Positions 7,815 to 20,095 of a stretch of DNA of 64,000 nt are shown here, one piece after another. Made by a program: the position numbers and the translations under genes. The first letter of the stretch is position 1. Each line of letters begins with the position of its first letter. The notes under the pieces are model-generated. The model did no database searches. It was given only the letters and a program-made list of their open reading frames with translations, and was not told the DNA's origin. This DNA comes from JAWKIW01 sp041394145 (GTDB lineage: Bacteria > Actinomycetota > Acidimicrobiia > Acidimicrobiales > Acidimicrobilacustridaceae): contig JAWKIW010000003.1 of NCBI GenBank assembly GCA_041394145.1, positions 1-64,000 on the forward strand, written 5' to 3'.

Positions 7815-9011
7815 TCAGAGCCCGAGCGCCGACTTGAGGTCGTCGACCTTGGTGGTCTTCTCCCACGTGAACCCGTCGGCGGACTCGCGGCCGAAGTGGC
7901 CGTAGGCCGAGGTCTGGCGGAAGATCGGCCGGCGCAGGTCGAGGTCGCGCAGGATGGCGGCGGGGCGCAGGTCGAACACCTGGGTGACGGCGTCGGTGAG
8001 CTTGGCCGGATCGACGTTGGCGGTGCCGAAGGTCTCCACCAGGATCGAGACCGGGTGGGCGACGCCGATGGCGTAGGCCACCTGCACCTCGGCCCGATCG
8101 GCGGCGCCGGCGGCGACGAGGTTCTTGGCGACCCAGCGGGCGGCGTAGGCAGCCGAGCGGTCGACCTTGGACGGGTCCTTGCCCGAGAAGGCGCCGCCGC
8201 CGTGGCGGCCCATGCCACCGTAGGTGTCCACGATGATCTTGCGGCCGGTGAGCCCGGCGTCGCCGACGGGGCCACCGATCACGAAGCGGCCGGTCGGGTT
8301 CACGAACACGTTGAAGTCGTCGTCACGGAACTGCTCGGGCAGCACCGGCCGGATGACCTGCTCGACGAGGTCGGGCTTGATCTCGGTGTCGCGGTCGACG
8401 CCGTCGTTGTGCTGGGTGGAGATCAGCACGGTGCGCAGGCGCACCGGCTTGCCGTCCTCGTAGTCGACGGTCACCTGGGTCTTGCCGTCGGGGCGCAGGT
8501 ACGGGATGGTGCCGGCCTTGCGGACCTCGGCCAGGCGCTCGGCCATCCGGTGGGCCAGGTGGATCGGCAGCGGCATCAGCGCGTCGGTCTCGGTGCAGGC
8601 GTACCCGAACATCATCCCCTGGTCGCCGGCTCCCTGCTTGTTGAGCAGATCCTCACCGGACGTCCCCGAGCGGACCTCCTCGGAGTCGTCGACGCCCTGG
8701 GCGATGTCGGGCGACTGCTCGTCGAGGGCGACCAGCACGCCGACGGTGGAGCCGTCGTAGCCGTAGGACTCGCGGTCGTAGCCGATGTCGCGGATGGTCT
8801 GGCGGACGATGCCGGGGATGTCGACGTAGGCGTTGGTGGTGATCTCGCCGCCGACGAGCGCGAGGCCCGTCGTCACGAAGGTCTCACAGGCCACCCGGCT
8901 CTGGGGGTCCTCGGCCAGCAGCGCGTCGAGCACCGCGTCGGAGATCTGGTCGGCCATCTTGTCGGGATGGCCCTCGGTCACCGATTCGGAGGTGAAGGTC
9001 CAGCTGGTCAC
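7815..9011 (-). CDS. metK: S-adenosylmethionine synthetase
   Basis: Makes SAM from methionine and ATP. The 398-residue protein carries the N-terminal TSESVTEGHPDK (catalytic His), the signature GAGDQGMMFGYA and the phosphate-binding GGGAFSGKD. Length is standard. The gene lies in coaBC-metK-priA order, a cluster known in actinobacteria. A Shine-Dalgarno-like AGGAG sits about seven bases upstream of the start, and a TAGGCT box lies farther up in the 61-bp gap. That gap is too short for a SAM riboswitch. SAM from this enzyme would serve the several methyltransferases encoded nearby. Confidence 0.97.
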   Translation of the reverse strand: MTSWTFTSESVTEGHPDKMADQISDAVLDALLAEDPQSRVACETFVTTGLALVGGEITTNAYVDIPGIVRQTIRDIGYDRESYGYDGSTVGVLVALDEQSPDIAQGVDDSEEVRSGTSGEDLLNKQGAGDQGMMFGYACTETDALMPLPIHLAHRMAERLAEVRKAGTIPYLRPDGKTQVTVDYEDGKPVRLRTVLISTQHNDGVDRDTEIKPDLVEQVIRPVLPEQFRDDDFNVFVNPTGRFVIGGPVGDAGLTGRKIIVDTYGGMGRHGGGAFSGKDPSKVDRSAAYAARWVAKNLVAAGAADRAEVQVAYAIGVAHPVSILVETFGTANVDPAKLTDAVTQVFDLRPAAILRDLDLRRPIFRQTSAYGHFGRESADGFTWEKTTKVDDLKSALGL

Positions 9012-9072
9012 GTATCGCTCCTGTCAGGGTCGCTCGGCGCGGCCCGGCGAGCCTAGCGAGTGGACGACCCCA

Positions 9073-10263
9073 TCACGAAGACCGCCGCGCCGCGACGACC
9101 TCGTCGAGCACGGCGTCGGCGACGGCGGCCTTGTCGGTGAGCGGCACGTGGCGCTCGGTTCCGTCGGCCCGCAGGATCACCACCTCGTTGGTGTCGTGCT
9201 CGAAGCCGACACCCGGGGCGGCGACGTCGTTGGCCACGATCAGGTCGAGGCGCTTGCGCTCGAGCTTGGACCGGGCGTTGGCCAGCACGTCGTCGGTCTC
9301 GGCGGCGAACCCGACGAGCACCTGGTCCGGCGGCTTGCGCTGCCCCAGGTCGACGAGGAAGTCGTGGGTGGGCACCAGCTCGATGGTGGGGACGGAGTCG
9401 CCCTTCTTGACCTTGTGGTCGGCAGGGTGCGCCGGCCGGAAGTCGGCGACCGCCGCCGCCATGACGATCACGTCGTGGTCGGCGGCCACCGGCATGATCG
9501 CCGCCTCCATGTCCGCGGCGCTGGCCACCCGGACCACCTCGGCGCCCACTGGCGCGGGCCGGTCGACGGTGGTCACCAGGGTGACCTCGGCACCTCGCCG
9601 CCGGGCGGCCTCGGCGATGGCGTACCCCTGCTTGCCCGACGACCGGTTGGTGATGACCCGCACCGGGTCGATGGCCTCGCGGGTGCCGCCGGCGCTGACG
9701 AGGATCCGCCAGCCCTCCAGGTCGCGCGGCGCCAGCACGGCATCGACGGCGGCCACCACCGCCTCGGGCGCCGCCAGACGGCCGGCCCCGACGTCACCAC
9801 CGGCGAGACGACCCTCCTCGGGTGGCACGACGTGCACCCCCCGTCGGGCCAGCACGGCGAGGTTGTCCTGCACCGCCGGGTGCTCCCACATCTCGGTGTG
9901 CATGGCCGGGCAGACCACCACCGGCGCCCGGGTGGCCAGCAGCGTGGCGGTCAACAGGTCGTCGGAGATGCCCGCAGCGTAGGACCCGAGCAGGCGAGCG
10001 GTGGCCGGGCACACCACCACCACGTCGGCCCGCTGGCCGAGGCGGGTGTGCGGGATCGGGTCGTGCTCGTGCCACAGCGAGGACTGCACCGGCTCGGACG
10101 CCAAGGCCGAGAAGGTGGTCTCGCCGACGAAGTGGGTCGCCCCCTCGGTGAGGATCGGCACGACGTGGGCGCCGGCGTCGACGAGGCGACGGCACACCTC
10201 GACCGCCTTGTACGCGGCGATGCCGCCGGAGACCCCGAGGACGACGGTGCGACCGGCGAGCAT
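9073..10263 (-). CDS. coaBC: bifunctional phosphopantothenoylcysteine decarboxylase / phosphopantothenate-cysteine ligase
   Basis: Catalyses the second and third steps of coenzyme A synthesis. The N-terminal flavoprotein decarboxylase half has LGVSGGIAAYKAVEVCR, the catalytic-histidine region PHTRLGQRAD and the substrate motif PAMHTEMWEHPAV. The C-terminal CoaB half starts with ILVSAGGTREAIDPVRVI and contains ITNRSSGKQG and VGFAAETDD. Length of 396 residues is normal. The usual LACGD cysteine loop reads GRLAGGDVGAGRL, as expected for the actinobacterial form. It lies between rpoZ and metK. Confidence 0.96.
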   Translation of the reverse strand: MLAGRTVVLGVSGGIAAYKAVEVCRRLVDAGAHVVPILTEGATHFVGETTFSALASEPVQSSLWHEHDPIPHTRLGQRADVVVVCPATARLLGSYAAGISDDLLTATLLATRAPVVVCPAMHTEMWEHPAVQDNLAVLARRGVHVVPPEEGRLAGGDVGAGRLAAPEAVVAAVDAVLAPRDLEGWRILVSAGGTREAIDPVRVITNRSSGKQGYAIAEAARRRGAEVTLVTTVDRPAPVGAEVVRVASAADMEAAIMPVAADHDVIVMAAAVADFRPAHPADHKVKKGDSVPTIELVPTHDFLVDLGQRKPPDQVLVGFAAETDDVLANARSKLERKRLDLIVANDVAAPGVGFEHDTNEVVILRADGTERHVPLTDKAAVADAVLDEVVAARRSS

Positions 10264-10290
10264 CGTCGCAGGGTCGGGCGAGGGGCCGGG

Positions 10291-10599
10291 TCAGGCGTCG
10301 GGCTGGTCGGCGGCGGCCTCGAGCGCCGGCTCGCCGTCCCCGAGCTCGTGGGGCTCGAGGTCCCGGGACTGGATCTTGTCGGCGGCGATCTCCTCGAAGG
10401 CGATCGACAGCGGCTTGCGGGCGACCGAGGTGACCTGCGGCGGCACGGCTGCGCCCATGCCCTCGCCCAGCTGGCCGAAGTAGGCGTTGATCTGACGGGC
10501 CCGCATGGCCCCCAACGTCACCAGCTTGAACTTGGAGTCGACCTTGCCCATGAGCACCTCGATCTTGGGGTGCATCATCGAGTCGTGGACCTGGGACAT
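10291..10599 (-). CDS. rpoZ: DNA-directed RNA polymerase omega subunit
   Basis: Omega promotes folding and assembly of the beta' subunit. The short protein (102 residues) has the core KFKLVTLGAMRARQINAYF and RKPLSIAFEEIAADKI, matching the conserved omega fold. A low-complexity acidic tail follows. The gmk-rpoZ-coaBC order is a well known conserved block. The 43-bp gap to gmk holds a TAGCCT box that may give rpoZ its own promoter. Confidence 0.93.
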   Translation of the reverse strand: MSQVHDSMMHPKIEVLMGKVDSKFKLVTLGAMRARQINAYFGQLGEGMGAAVPPQVTSVARKPLSIAFEEIAADKIQSRDLEPHELGDGEPALEAAADQPDA

Positions 10600-10642
10600 G
10601 GGGCGAGCTCCGTCGGACGGCGAAAGGGACCGAGGTGAGAGG

Positions 10643-11179
10643 CTAGCAGCGACGGGCCTCGTCGATGAGGCGGCGCAGGACGGCCACGGTCTGGTCGAGG
10701 TCGTCGTTCACGACGAAGGTGGCGCCGAGTCGGCGCCCGACGGCGGCCTCCTCGTCGGCCTTGGCCAGCCGCTCGGCCACATGTTCGGGCGGGTCGCCCC
10801 GGCCGAGCAGGCGCCGGCGCTGCTCGTCCCGGCTGGGCGCCTCCACGAACACCAACACGGCGTCCGGGTCGCGACGCCGCACCTGTTCGGCCCCCTGCAC
10901 GTCGATCTCGAGCACGACGTCCTGGGACACCCCGGGGTCCGGGGTGGGCGTGCCGTAGAGGTTGCCGAGGAACTCGGCCCACTCGTAGAAGCCGCCATCG
11001 GCGACGCGCTGCTCGAAGGTCGCCCGGTCGACGAAGTGGTACGCGTCGGCGTCCTCGCCGGGGCGGCGCTCCCGCGTGGTCCAGGACCGGCTGAGCCACA
11101 GCCGGGGGTCGGCGGCCAGCAGGCGACGGACGACCGTGCCCTTGCCGACCCCACCGGGGCCGGACACGACGATCACCAC
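10643..11179 (-). CDS. gmk: guanylate kinase
   Basis: Phosphorylates GMP to GDP with ATP. Walker A is SGPGGVGKGTVVRRL at the N-terminus. The GMP-binding region contains SRSWTTRERRPGE and the DAYHFVDRATFE segment, and LEIDVQGAEQVRR is typical. Length of 178 residues is slightly short of the ~200 usual. GTG start, eight bases after the mihF stop. In mycobacteria mihF also immediately precedes gmk. Confidence 0.96.
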   Translation of the reverse strand: MVIVVSGPGGVGKGTVVRRLLAADPRLWLSRSWTTRERRPGEDADAYHFVDRATFEQRVADGGFYEWAEFLGNLYGTPTPDPGVSQDVVLEIDVQGAEQVRRRDPDAVLVFVEAPSRDEQRRRLLGRGDPPEHVAERLAKADEEAAVGRRLGATFVVNDDLDQTVAVLRRLIDEARRC

Positions 11180-11187
11180 GCAGGTGG

Positions 11188-11505
11188 CTACCCGGGGAAG
11201 ACGTCCAGCAGCGCCTTGCGCTGCTGGTCGCCGAGCCCGCGCACCCGCCGGCTCTCGCTGATGCCGATGTCCTCCATCGTGCGACGAGCCTTCACCTTGC
11301 CGACCCCGGGAAGGCTCTCGAGGACCGCCACGACCTTCATCTTGGCGATCGTCTCGTCGTTCGGCGCCTTCGCCAGGAGCTCCTTGAGGGTGAGCGAGCC
11401 CATCTTCAGCTTCTCTTTGATCTCGGCGCGGGCCCGGCGTGCTTCGGCGGCCTTGGCCAGCGCTTCCTTGCGTTGTTCATCCGTCAGCTGGGGCGGTAGC
11501 GGCAT
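11188..11505 (-). CDS. mihF: mycobacterial-type integration host factor MihF
   Basis: Nucleoid-associated DNA-binding protein restricted to actinobacteria, unrelated to IHF-alpha/beta. The 105-residue protein has the conserved LKMGSLTLKELLAKA and the helix-hairpin-helix-like LESLPGVGKVKARRTMEDI, then SESRRVRGLGDQQRKALL. The basic N-terminal helix (residues 8-35) contacts DNA in known homologues. The ATG has a TAGGGT box six bases upstream and no Shine-Dalgarno, so mihF-gmk-rpoZ probably has its own leaderless promoter. Confidence 0.95.
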   Translation of the reverse strand: MPLPPQLTDEQRKEALAKAAEARRARAEIKEKLKMGSLTLKELLAKAPNDETIAKMKVVAVLESLPGVGKVKARRTMEDIGISESRRVRGLGDQQRKALLDVFPG

Positions 11506-11511
11506 GGCGAG

Positions 11512-11517
11512 ACCCTA
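11512..11517 (-). promoter_or_regulatory. putative -10 box (TAGGGT) of mihF
   Basis: TAGGGT lies six bases before the mihF ATG and just past the stop codon of the upstream lipoprotein gene. Confidence 0.4.
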
Positions 11518-11538
11518 GCGCGGCTCGCTCGGGGCCTC

Positions 11539-11931
11539 TCAGGCGAGCCTGCAGGCCTGCCCGAGCCACGTGGACACCGCCTTGTCGGCCAGGATCTCGG
11601 CATCCCCCGCCAGCTTCTGCGGGTCGCCGCCCGCCGCGGCCAGGGTGTCGATGGGCTCCTGCAGGTAGTCCGGTGCCTTCGCCTTCATCAGGTCGCGCGC
11701 ACTGGCCAGCGCCTCCGGCGACGGCGGTGCGGCGAGGTCGCTGCGGGCGAGGGCCAGGTCGACGCAGGTGGAGCTGTCGAGCTTGGGCACGGGCGGCACC
11801 GCGGTCGAGCGCTTGCCGTCACGGGACGAGCAGGCGACACCCGCCAGCGCCAACGAGGCGGCCACCAGCACCACGACCGCGGCTCGACCACCACGGCCGC
11901 CACGGCCACCACGGCCACCGGACGGGCTCAC
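11539..11931 (-). CDS. small predicted lipoprotein of unknown function
   Basis: About 130 residues. A glycine/arginine-rich start is followed by a hydrophobic stretch (AVVVLVAASLALAGVAC) ending in a cysteine that could be lipidated, although the lipobox is not ideal. The mature part is short and helical with one clear cysteine pair (STCVDLA and LGQACRLA). I do not recognise the family. GTG 11931 overlaps the pyrF stop by four bases (GTGA), which fixes the start and couples it to the pyrimidine operon. It separates pyrF from mihF. Function unknown; envelope location is inferred. Confidence 0.7.
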   Translation of the reverse strand: MSPSGGRGGRGGRGGRAAVVVLVAASLALAGVACSSRDGKRSTAVPPVPKLDSSTCVDLALARSDLAAPPSPEALASARDLMKAKAPDYLQEPIDTLAAAGGDPQKLAGDAEILADKAVSTWLGQACRLA

Positions 11932-12621
11932 GAGAGGGAGGCGGCGAGGTCGGCCGCCGCGGCCTCGGGATCGGCGGCGCGGGTCACCGCCCGACCGACC
12001 ACCAGCAGGTCGGCGCCGTTGTCGACCGCCTCCCGGGGTGGCCGCCCGGGCCTGGTCGTCGTGGGCGGTGCCGACGGGACGGATCCCGGGCACCACCTTG
12101 CGCAGCCTGGGCGCCAGCTGGCCCGCTTCGCGCAGGTCGGCGGCGGCGCAGACGATGCCGCCGCAACCGGTCTCGGCCGCCAGCGCCACCCGTCGCGGCA
12201 GCACGTGCGGGGGCGCGGTGTTGTCGCTGGTGAGCACCGTGACCGCCAACGCCACCGGCTCGGGCAGCCCCGCGCCGAGCGCTCCGTCGCGCAGCCCGTC
12301 GACGCCGGCCCGCAGCATCGGCGCATCGCCCCGGGCGTGCAGGGTGAGGTACGACGCGCCGAGCGAGCCGAGCACCCGCGCCGCCCGGTGCACGGTGGTC
12401 GGGATGTCGAGCAGCTTCAGGTCGACGAACACCCGGTACCCGAGGTCTCGCAGCGTCTCGATGGCATCGGGCCCCGCCGCGCTGTAGAGCTCGAGGCCGA
12501 CCTTGGCCGTCGAGAACCAGGGCCGCAGCTGCTTGGCCAGGCGGAGGGCGCCGACCAGGTCGTCGACGTCGAGGGCGACGGCGAGGCGGTCGCGCACGTC
12601 GTCGTCTGCTGCCTCAGCCAT
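11928..12621 (-). CDS. pyrF: orotidine 5'-phosphate decarboxylase (one frameshift)
   Basis: Last step of UMP synthesis, OMP to UMP. The first frame shows LAVALDVDD, the catalytic VFVDLKLLDIPTTV (Asp-x-Lys-x-x-Asp region) and GIVCAAADLREA. Near 12036-12042 the frame changes, and the C-terminus continues with EAVDNGADLLVVGRAVT, the phosphate-binding end of the family. The 694-nt span is one base over, or two under, a multiple of three. Because the pathway is otherwise complete I regard this as an assembly error. It starts inside the last eight bases of pyrD. Confidence 0.92.
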
Positions 12622-13527
12622 GGGCCCCTCCGATCAGCTCGGTCACGGCGCGCACGCCGTGCCGGTCGCACCAGTCTTGCAGTTCGCCCAGGATCCGCAG
12701 GGTCGCCCGCGGCTCGGCGAAGGTGGCCGTCCCGACCTCCACGGCCGCCGCCCCCGCCAGGAGGAGCTCGACGACATCGGTGCCGCGGGCGACCCCGCCC
12801 ACGCCGACGATCGGCAGCTCGGGCAGCGCGGCGTGGACGTCGTGGACCGCCCGCACCGCGACCGGGTGGATGGCCGGACCCGACACGCCGCCGCCGCCAC
12901 CCCCGAGGACCGGTCGGCGCCGCTCGACGTCGATGACCATGCCCATCACGGTGTTGACCAGCGTGACGGCCTCGGCACCGGCTTCGGTGGCCGCCACGGC
13001 GATGGGCGCCAGGGCGGTGACGTTGGGGCTGAGCTTGGCCCAGCGCGGCCGGCCGCAGCCGGCGGTGGCGGCGACCGCCTCGTGGGTGCCGGCGGCGGAG
13101 TGGGCGAACATCTCGCCTCGGGCATGGAGGTTCGGACACGAGACGTTGACCTCCACCGCCACGACCTCCGGCGGCGCGCCGGCGAGGGCGTCTGCTGCTC
13201 GCGCGTAGTCCTCGACGGTCGTTCCCCAGATGCTGGCCACGACGGTCGCGCCCGTGGCCAGCAGCGGGGGCAGCTCCTCGGCCAGCCAGTGGGCGACGCC
13301 GCGCCCCTGCAGGCCGACGCTGTTGATCATCCCCGCCGGCGTCTCGTGGATGCGCGGCGGTGGGTTCCCCGGCCACGGATCGGCCGACAGCGACTTCACC
13401 ACCACGGCACCGAGCGCCGACAGGTCGAGGTAGCGGGCCAGCTCGTCGCCGTGGCCGGCGGTGCCCGACGCCGTCAGGACCGGGTTGGCCAGTGCCACCG
13501 ACCCGACGCAGGTGCGCAGGTCGACGG

Positions 13528-13531
<4 letters not shown>
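12614..13531 (-). CDS. pyrD: dihydroorotate dehydrogenase, class 1 (1B-like)
   Basis: Oxidises dihydroorotate to orotate with FMN. The 305-residue protein has the N-terminal NPVLTASGTAG, the substrate and active-site segment VEVNVSCPN (catalytic Cys) and the FMN phosphate loop VGVGGVARGTDVVELLLAGA. Class 1 enzymes use Cys where class 2 uses Ser, so this is class 1, and the sequence resembles NAD-dependent class 1B. Class 1B normally needs the PyrK iron-sulfur/FAD subunit, yet no pyrK lies beside it. It overlaps carB by four bases and pyrF by eight. Confidence 0.92.
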
Positions 13532-16789
<3,258 letters not shown>

Positions 16790-16790
<1 letters not shown>

Positions 16791-17881
16791 CAGCGGCGTC
16801 CCTTCCCGTGGCGGTCGATCAGGTCGGCGAACAGGCCGAACAGGTAGCGGGCGTCGTGCGGGCCGGGGCCCGCCTCGGGGTGGTACTGGACGCCGAAGGC
16901 GGGAACGTCGGTGGCCCGGATGCCCTCGATCACCCCGTCGTTGAGGTTGCGGTGGGTGACCTCGACGCCGGCGATGGGATCCTCGGCGACGGCGAAGTTG
17001 TGGTTCTGGCTGGTGATCTCGATGCCGCCCGTCTCCAGCCGACGCACCGGGTGGTTGCCGCCGTGATGGCCGAACGGCAGCTTGAAGGTGGTGCCCCCGA
17101 GCGCAGTCGACAGCAGCTGGTGACCCAGGCAGATCCCGAACACCGGCACCTCCCCGAGCAGGCCGCCGATCGCCTCGGCGGCACCGGCCGCCGCGGCCGG
17201 GTCGCCCGGTCCGTTGGAGAGGAACACCCCGTCGGGTCGGCGGGCCAGCACGTCGGCGGCAGGCGTGGACGCCGGCACGACCTCGACCGTGGCGATCTCG
17301 CCCAGGTGCCGCAGGATCGTGCGCTTGATGCCGAAGTCGTAGGCCACCACCCGCCGAGGTCCGTCGCCCCAGGTGTAGGGCTCGGCGCACGTGACGGTGG
17401 CCACCAGGTCGATCCCGGCGGTGCCGGGCTCGGCCGTCGCCGCCGCCTTGAGCGCGGTCTCGTCGGCCGTGCCGAAGGCGCCGGGCATGGCCCCGGCCTC
17501 GCGTATGTGGCGGGTCAGCCGGCGGGTGTCGACGCCGGCGATGCCGGGCACCCCGACCCGGCGCAGCAGGTCGTCGAGGTCCTCGTCGCTGCGCCAGCTG
17601 CTGCGACGCCGGGCGAGGTCGCGCACCACCACGCCCCGGCAGAACGGCGTGCGGGCCTCGTCGTCGTCGGCGGTGGCCCCGTAGTTGCCGATGTGGGGGT
17701 AGGTGAAGGTGATGATCTGCCCGGCGTAGGAGGGATCGGTGATCACCTCCTGGTAGCCCGACAGGACCGTGTTGAACACGACCTCGCCGGCGGCGACGCC
17801 GTCGGGCGGCTCGGCGCCGATGGCCTCGCCTTCGAAGGTGGTCCCGTCGGCCAGGACCAGCACGGCCTCGCGGATGCTCAC
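16790..17881 (-). CDS. carA: carbamoyl-phosphate synthase small chain (glutamine amidotransferase)
   Basis: Hydrolyses glutamine and passes ammonia to CarB. The N-terminal CPSase domain reads FNTVLSGYQEVITDPSYAGQ. The class I amidotransferase domain carries the nucleophile in VFGICLGHQLL and the His/Glu pair in FGVQYHPEAGPGPHD. Length of 363 residues is typical. It overlaps pyrC by four bases (ATGA) and abuts carB. No defects seen. Confidence 0.97.
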
Positions 17882-19173
17882 CGCTGCACCTCTCCGTCGA
17901 TCACGACCGGCTCTCCCTCGAGGACGGTGTGGCGCACCCGGCCCCGCACCTGCCTCCCGGCGTAGGGGTTGTTGCGACTGCGGCTGGCGGTGTCAGCCGG
18001 GTCGACCGTCCAGGCGACGTCGGGGTCGAACACCACCAGGTTGGCGGGACGACCCGCCTCGACGGGCCCACCGTGGCGGTCGGCGATGCCGGCGATGGCG
18101 GCGGGACGCCACGACAGCAGCCCGACCAGGGTCGCCAGGTCGACGTCGAGCTCGCACCGGGCCACCGCCAGCGCCGTCTCCAGCCCCAGCATCCCCGGAG
18201 GGGCGTGGTCGAAGGGCTGCTCCTTGGCGTGCTGGGTGTGGGGCGCGTGGTCGGTGGCGATGGCGTCGATGGTCCCGTCGGCGACCGCCGCCTTCAGCGC
18301 CGCGATGTCGGCCTCGGTGCGCAGCGGCGGGTTGACCTTGAACACCGGGTCGTAGCCGGCGCAGCAGGCATCGGTGAGGGCGAGGTGGTGCGTGGTGACC
18401 TCGGCCGTGACCGGCAGGCCGGCCGCCTTGGCCGCCCGCACCAGCTCGACCGACCCGGCCGTCGACAGGTGTTGGAAGTGGATGCGGGCTCCGGTGAGCC
18501 GGGCCAGCGCGATGTCGCGGCTCACCATGAGCTCCTCGGCCTCGGCGGGGATGCCGGGGATGCCGAGCTGGGAGGACCACTCCCCTTCGTGCATGTGCCC
18601 GCCGGACGCCAGGGACTCGATCTCGCAGTGCTGGGCCAGGGTGACGTCGAGGGCGCGGCCGTACTCCATCGCCCGGCGCATGAGGCGCTCGTCCTGCACG
18701 CCGGCGCCGTCGTCGGTGAACAGCCGCACGCCCAGCTCGGCGAGCTCGGCCATCGGTGACAGCGCCCCGCCCTGACGACCGATGGTGACGGCCGCCGAGG
18801 TGTGCACGTCGCAGACCGTGCCGCGTCCCGTCTCGAGCACCTGGCGGGCAACGGCCGCCGAGTCGATCGCCGGCTGGGTGTTCGGCATCGTGACCACGGC
18901 GGTGTACCCGCCGCGGGCGGCGCAGCGGGCACCGCTCTCGATGGTCTCGGCGTCCTCCTGGCCGGGCTCGCGGAAGTGCACGTGGACGTCGACGAAGCCG
19001 GGCGCCACGACGCAGCCGGTGGCGTCGAGGACCCGAGCACCCGTGCCGGCGGCGTCGAGATCGGCGCCGACCTCGACGATGTCGCCCTCGGCCGTGACGG
19101 CCACGTCGGCGGTGCGCTCGCCGCGCTGGTCGACCACGCGGCCACCCCGCACGATCATCGCCACCTCAGCCAT
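17878..19173 (-). CDS. pyrC: dihydroorotase
   Basis: Cyclises carbamoyl aspartate to dihydroorotate. Metal-binding motifs are all in place: FVDVHVHFREPG near residue 65, the metal histidine in EVTTHHLAL and the catalytic aspartate in DAIATDHAPHT. The 431-residue length fits class I dihydroorotases that pair with PyrB. The start overlaps the end of pyrB by eight bases, which supports co-translation. Confidence 0.96.
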   Translation of the reverse strand: MAEVAMIVRGGRVVDQRGERTADVAVTAEGDIVEVGADLDAAGTGARVLDATGCVVAPGFVDVHVHFREPGQEDAETIESGARCAARGGYTAVVTMPNTQPAIDSAAVARQVLETGRGTVCDVHTSAAVTIGRQGGALSPMAELAELGVRLFTDDGAGVQDERLMRRAMEYGRALDVTLAQHCEIESLASGGHMHEGEWSSQLGIPGIPAEAEELMVSRDIALARLTGARIHFQHLSTAGSVELVRAAKAAGLPVTAEVTTHHLALTDACCAGYDPVFKVNPPLRTEADIAALKAAVADGTIDAIATDHAPHTQHAKEQPFDHAPPGMLGLETALAVARCELDVDLATLVGLLSWRPAAIAGIADRHGGPVEAGRPANLVVFDPDVAWTVDPADTASRSRNNPYAGRQVRGRVRHTVLEGEPVVIDGEVQR

Positions 19174-20095
19174 CGATCACCCCCTGGGTCCCGGATCCGA
19201 GCAGCAGGAACAGCACCGCCATCCGCACGGCCACGCCGTTGCGCACCTGGTCGACGATGTGGGCGTGCGGCAGGTCGGCGACCTCGGCGGCGATCTCCAC
19301 CCCCCGGTTCATCGGGCCCGGGTGCATGACGATGGCGTCGGGCGCGAGCAGGCGCGAGCGGGCGAGGGTCAGGCCGTAGCGGGCCGTGTACTCGCGCAGG
19401 GAGGGCACCAGGGCCTCGGTCATGCGCTCGCGCTGCATGCGCAGCAGGTACACGACGTCGACCTTGGGCAGCACGTCGTCGAGGTCGTGGCTGACCTCGA
19501 CCGGCCAGGCGTCGACCCGGGGCGGCAGCAGCGTGGGCGGCGCCACCAGGGTGACCTCGGCGCCGAGGGCGGTGAAGGCGAGCACGTCGGATCGGGCCAC
19601 GCGGCTGTGCTTGACGTCGCCCACGATGGCGATCCGGCGGCCCTCGACCCCGCCGAGGTGCTGCCGGATCGTGTAGCAGTCGAGCAGGGCCTGGGTGGGG
19701 TGCTCGTGCCAACCGTCGCCGGCGTTGATGATCGACGAGCTCGCCCAGCGCGAGATCTGCAGCGGCACGCCCGCCGAGCTGTGGCGCACGACGACTGCGT
19801 CGACGCCCATGGCCTCGACGGTCTCGACCGTGTCGCGCAGGGACTCGCCCTTCTTCACCGACGAGGTCGACACCGAGAAGTTCATGGTGTCGGCCGACAG
19901 GCGCTTGGCCGCCGTCTCGAACGACAGGCGGGTGCGGGTGGAGTCCTCGAAGAACAGCGACACCACCGTCTTCCCCCGAAGCGCGGGGACCTTCGGGATG
20001 GGCCGGCTCGACACCTCGACGAACGAGTCGGTGAGCCGCAGCAGCTCGTCGATGCCGTCGGCGCCGAGGTCGGCGATGGACAGGAGGTGGTTCAC
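19166..20095 (-). CDS. pyrB: aspartate carbamoyltransferase catalytic subunit
   Basis: Condenses carbamoyl phosphate with aspartate. Carbamoyl-phosphate binding motif FFEDSTRTRLSFE, then KKGESLRDTVETVEAMG, HPTQALLDCYTI and the aspartate-domain motif VMHPGPMNRGVEI are clear. The 309-residue length is standard. GTG 20095 overlaps the pyrR stop (GTGA). No pyrI regulatory subunit is present, so regulation is expected to lie at the pyrR leader. Confidence 0.97.
   Translation of the reverse strand: MNHLLSIADLGADGIDELLRLTDSFVEVSSRPIPKVPALRGKTVVSLFFEDSTRTRLSFETAAKRLSADTMNFSVSTSSVKKGESLRDTVETVEAMGVDAVVVRHSSAGVPLQISRWASSSIINAGDGWHEHPTQALLDCYTIRQHLGGVEGRRIAIVGDVKHSRVARSDVLAFTALGAEVTLVAPPTLLPPRVDAWPVEVSHDLDDVLPKVDVVYLLRMQRERMTEALVPSLREYTARYGLTLARSRLLAPDAIVMHPGPMNRGVEIAAEVADLPHAHIVDQVRNGVAVRMAVLFLLLGSGTQGVIDG

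Noticed and set aside
9012..9072. SAM riboswitch upstream of metK
   Set aside because: The whole gap is 61 bases, too short for known SAM riboswitches, and no conserved core is visible.
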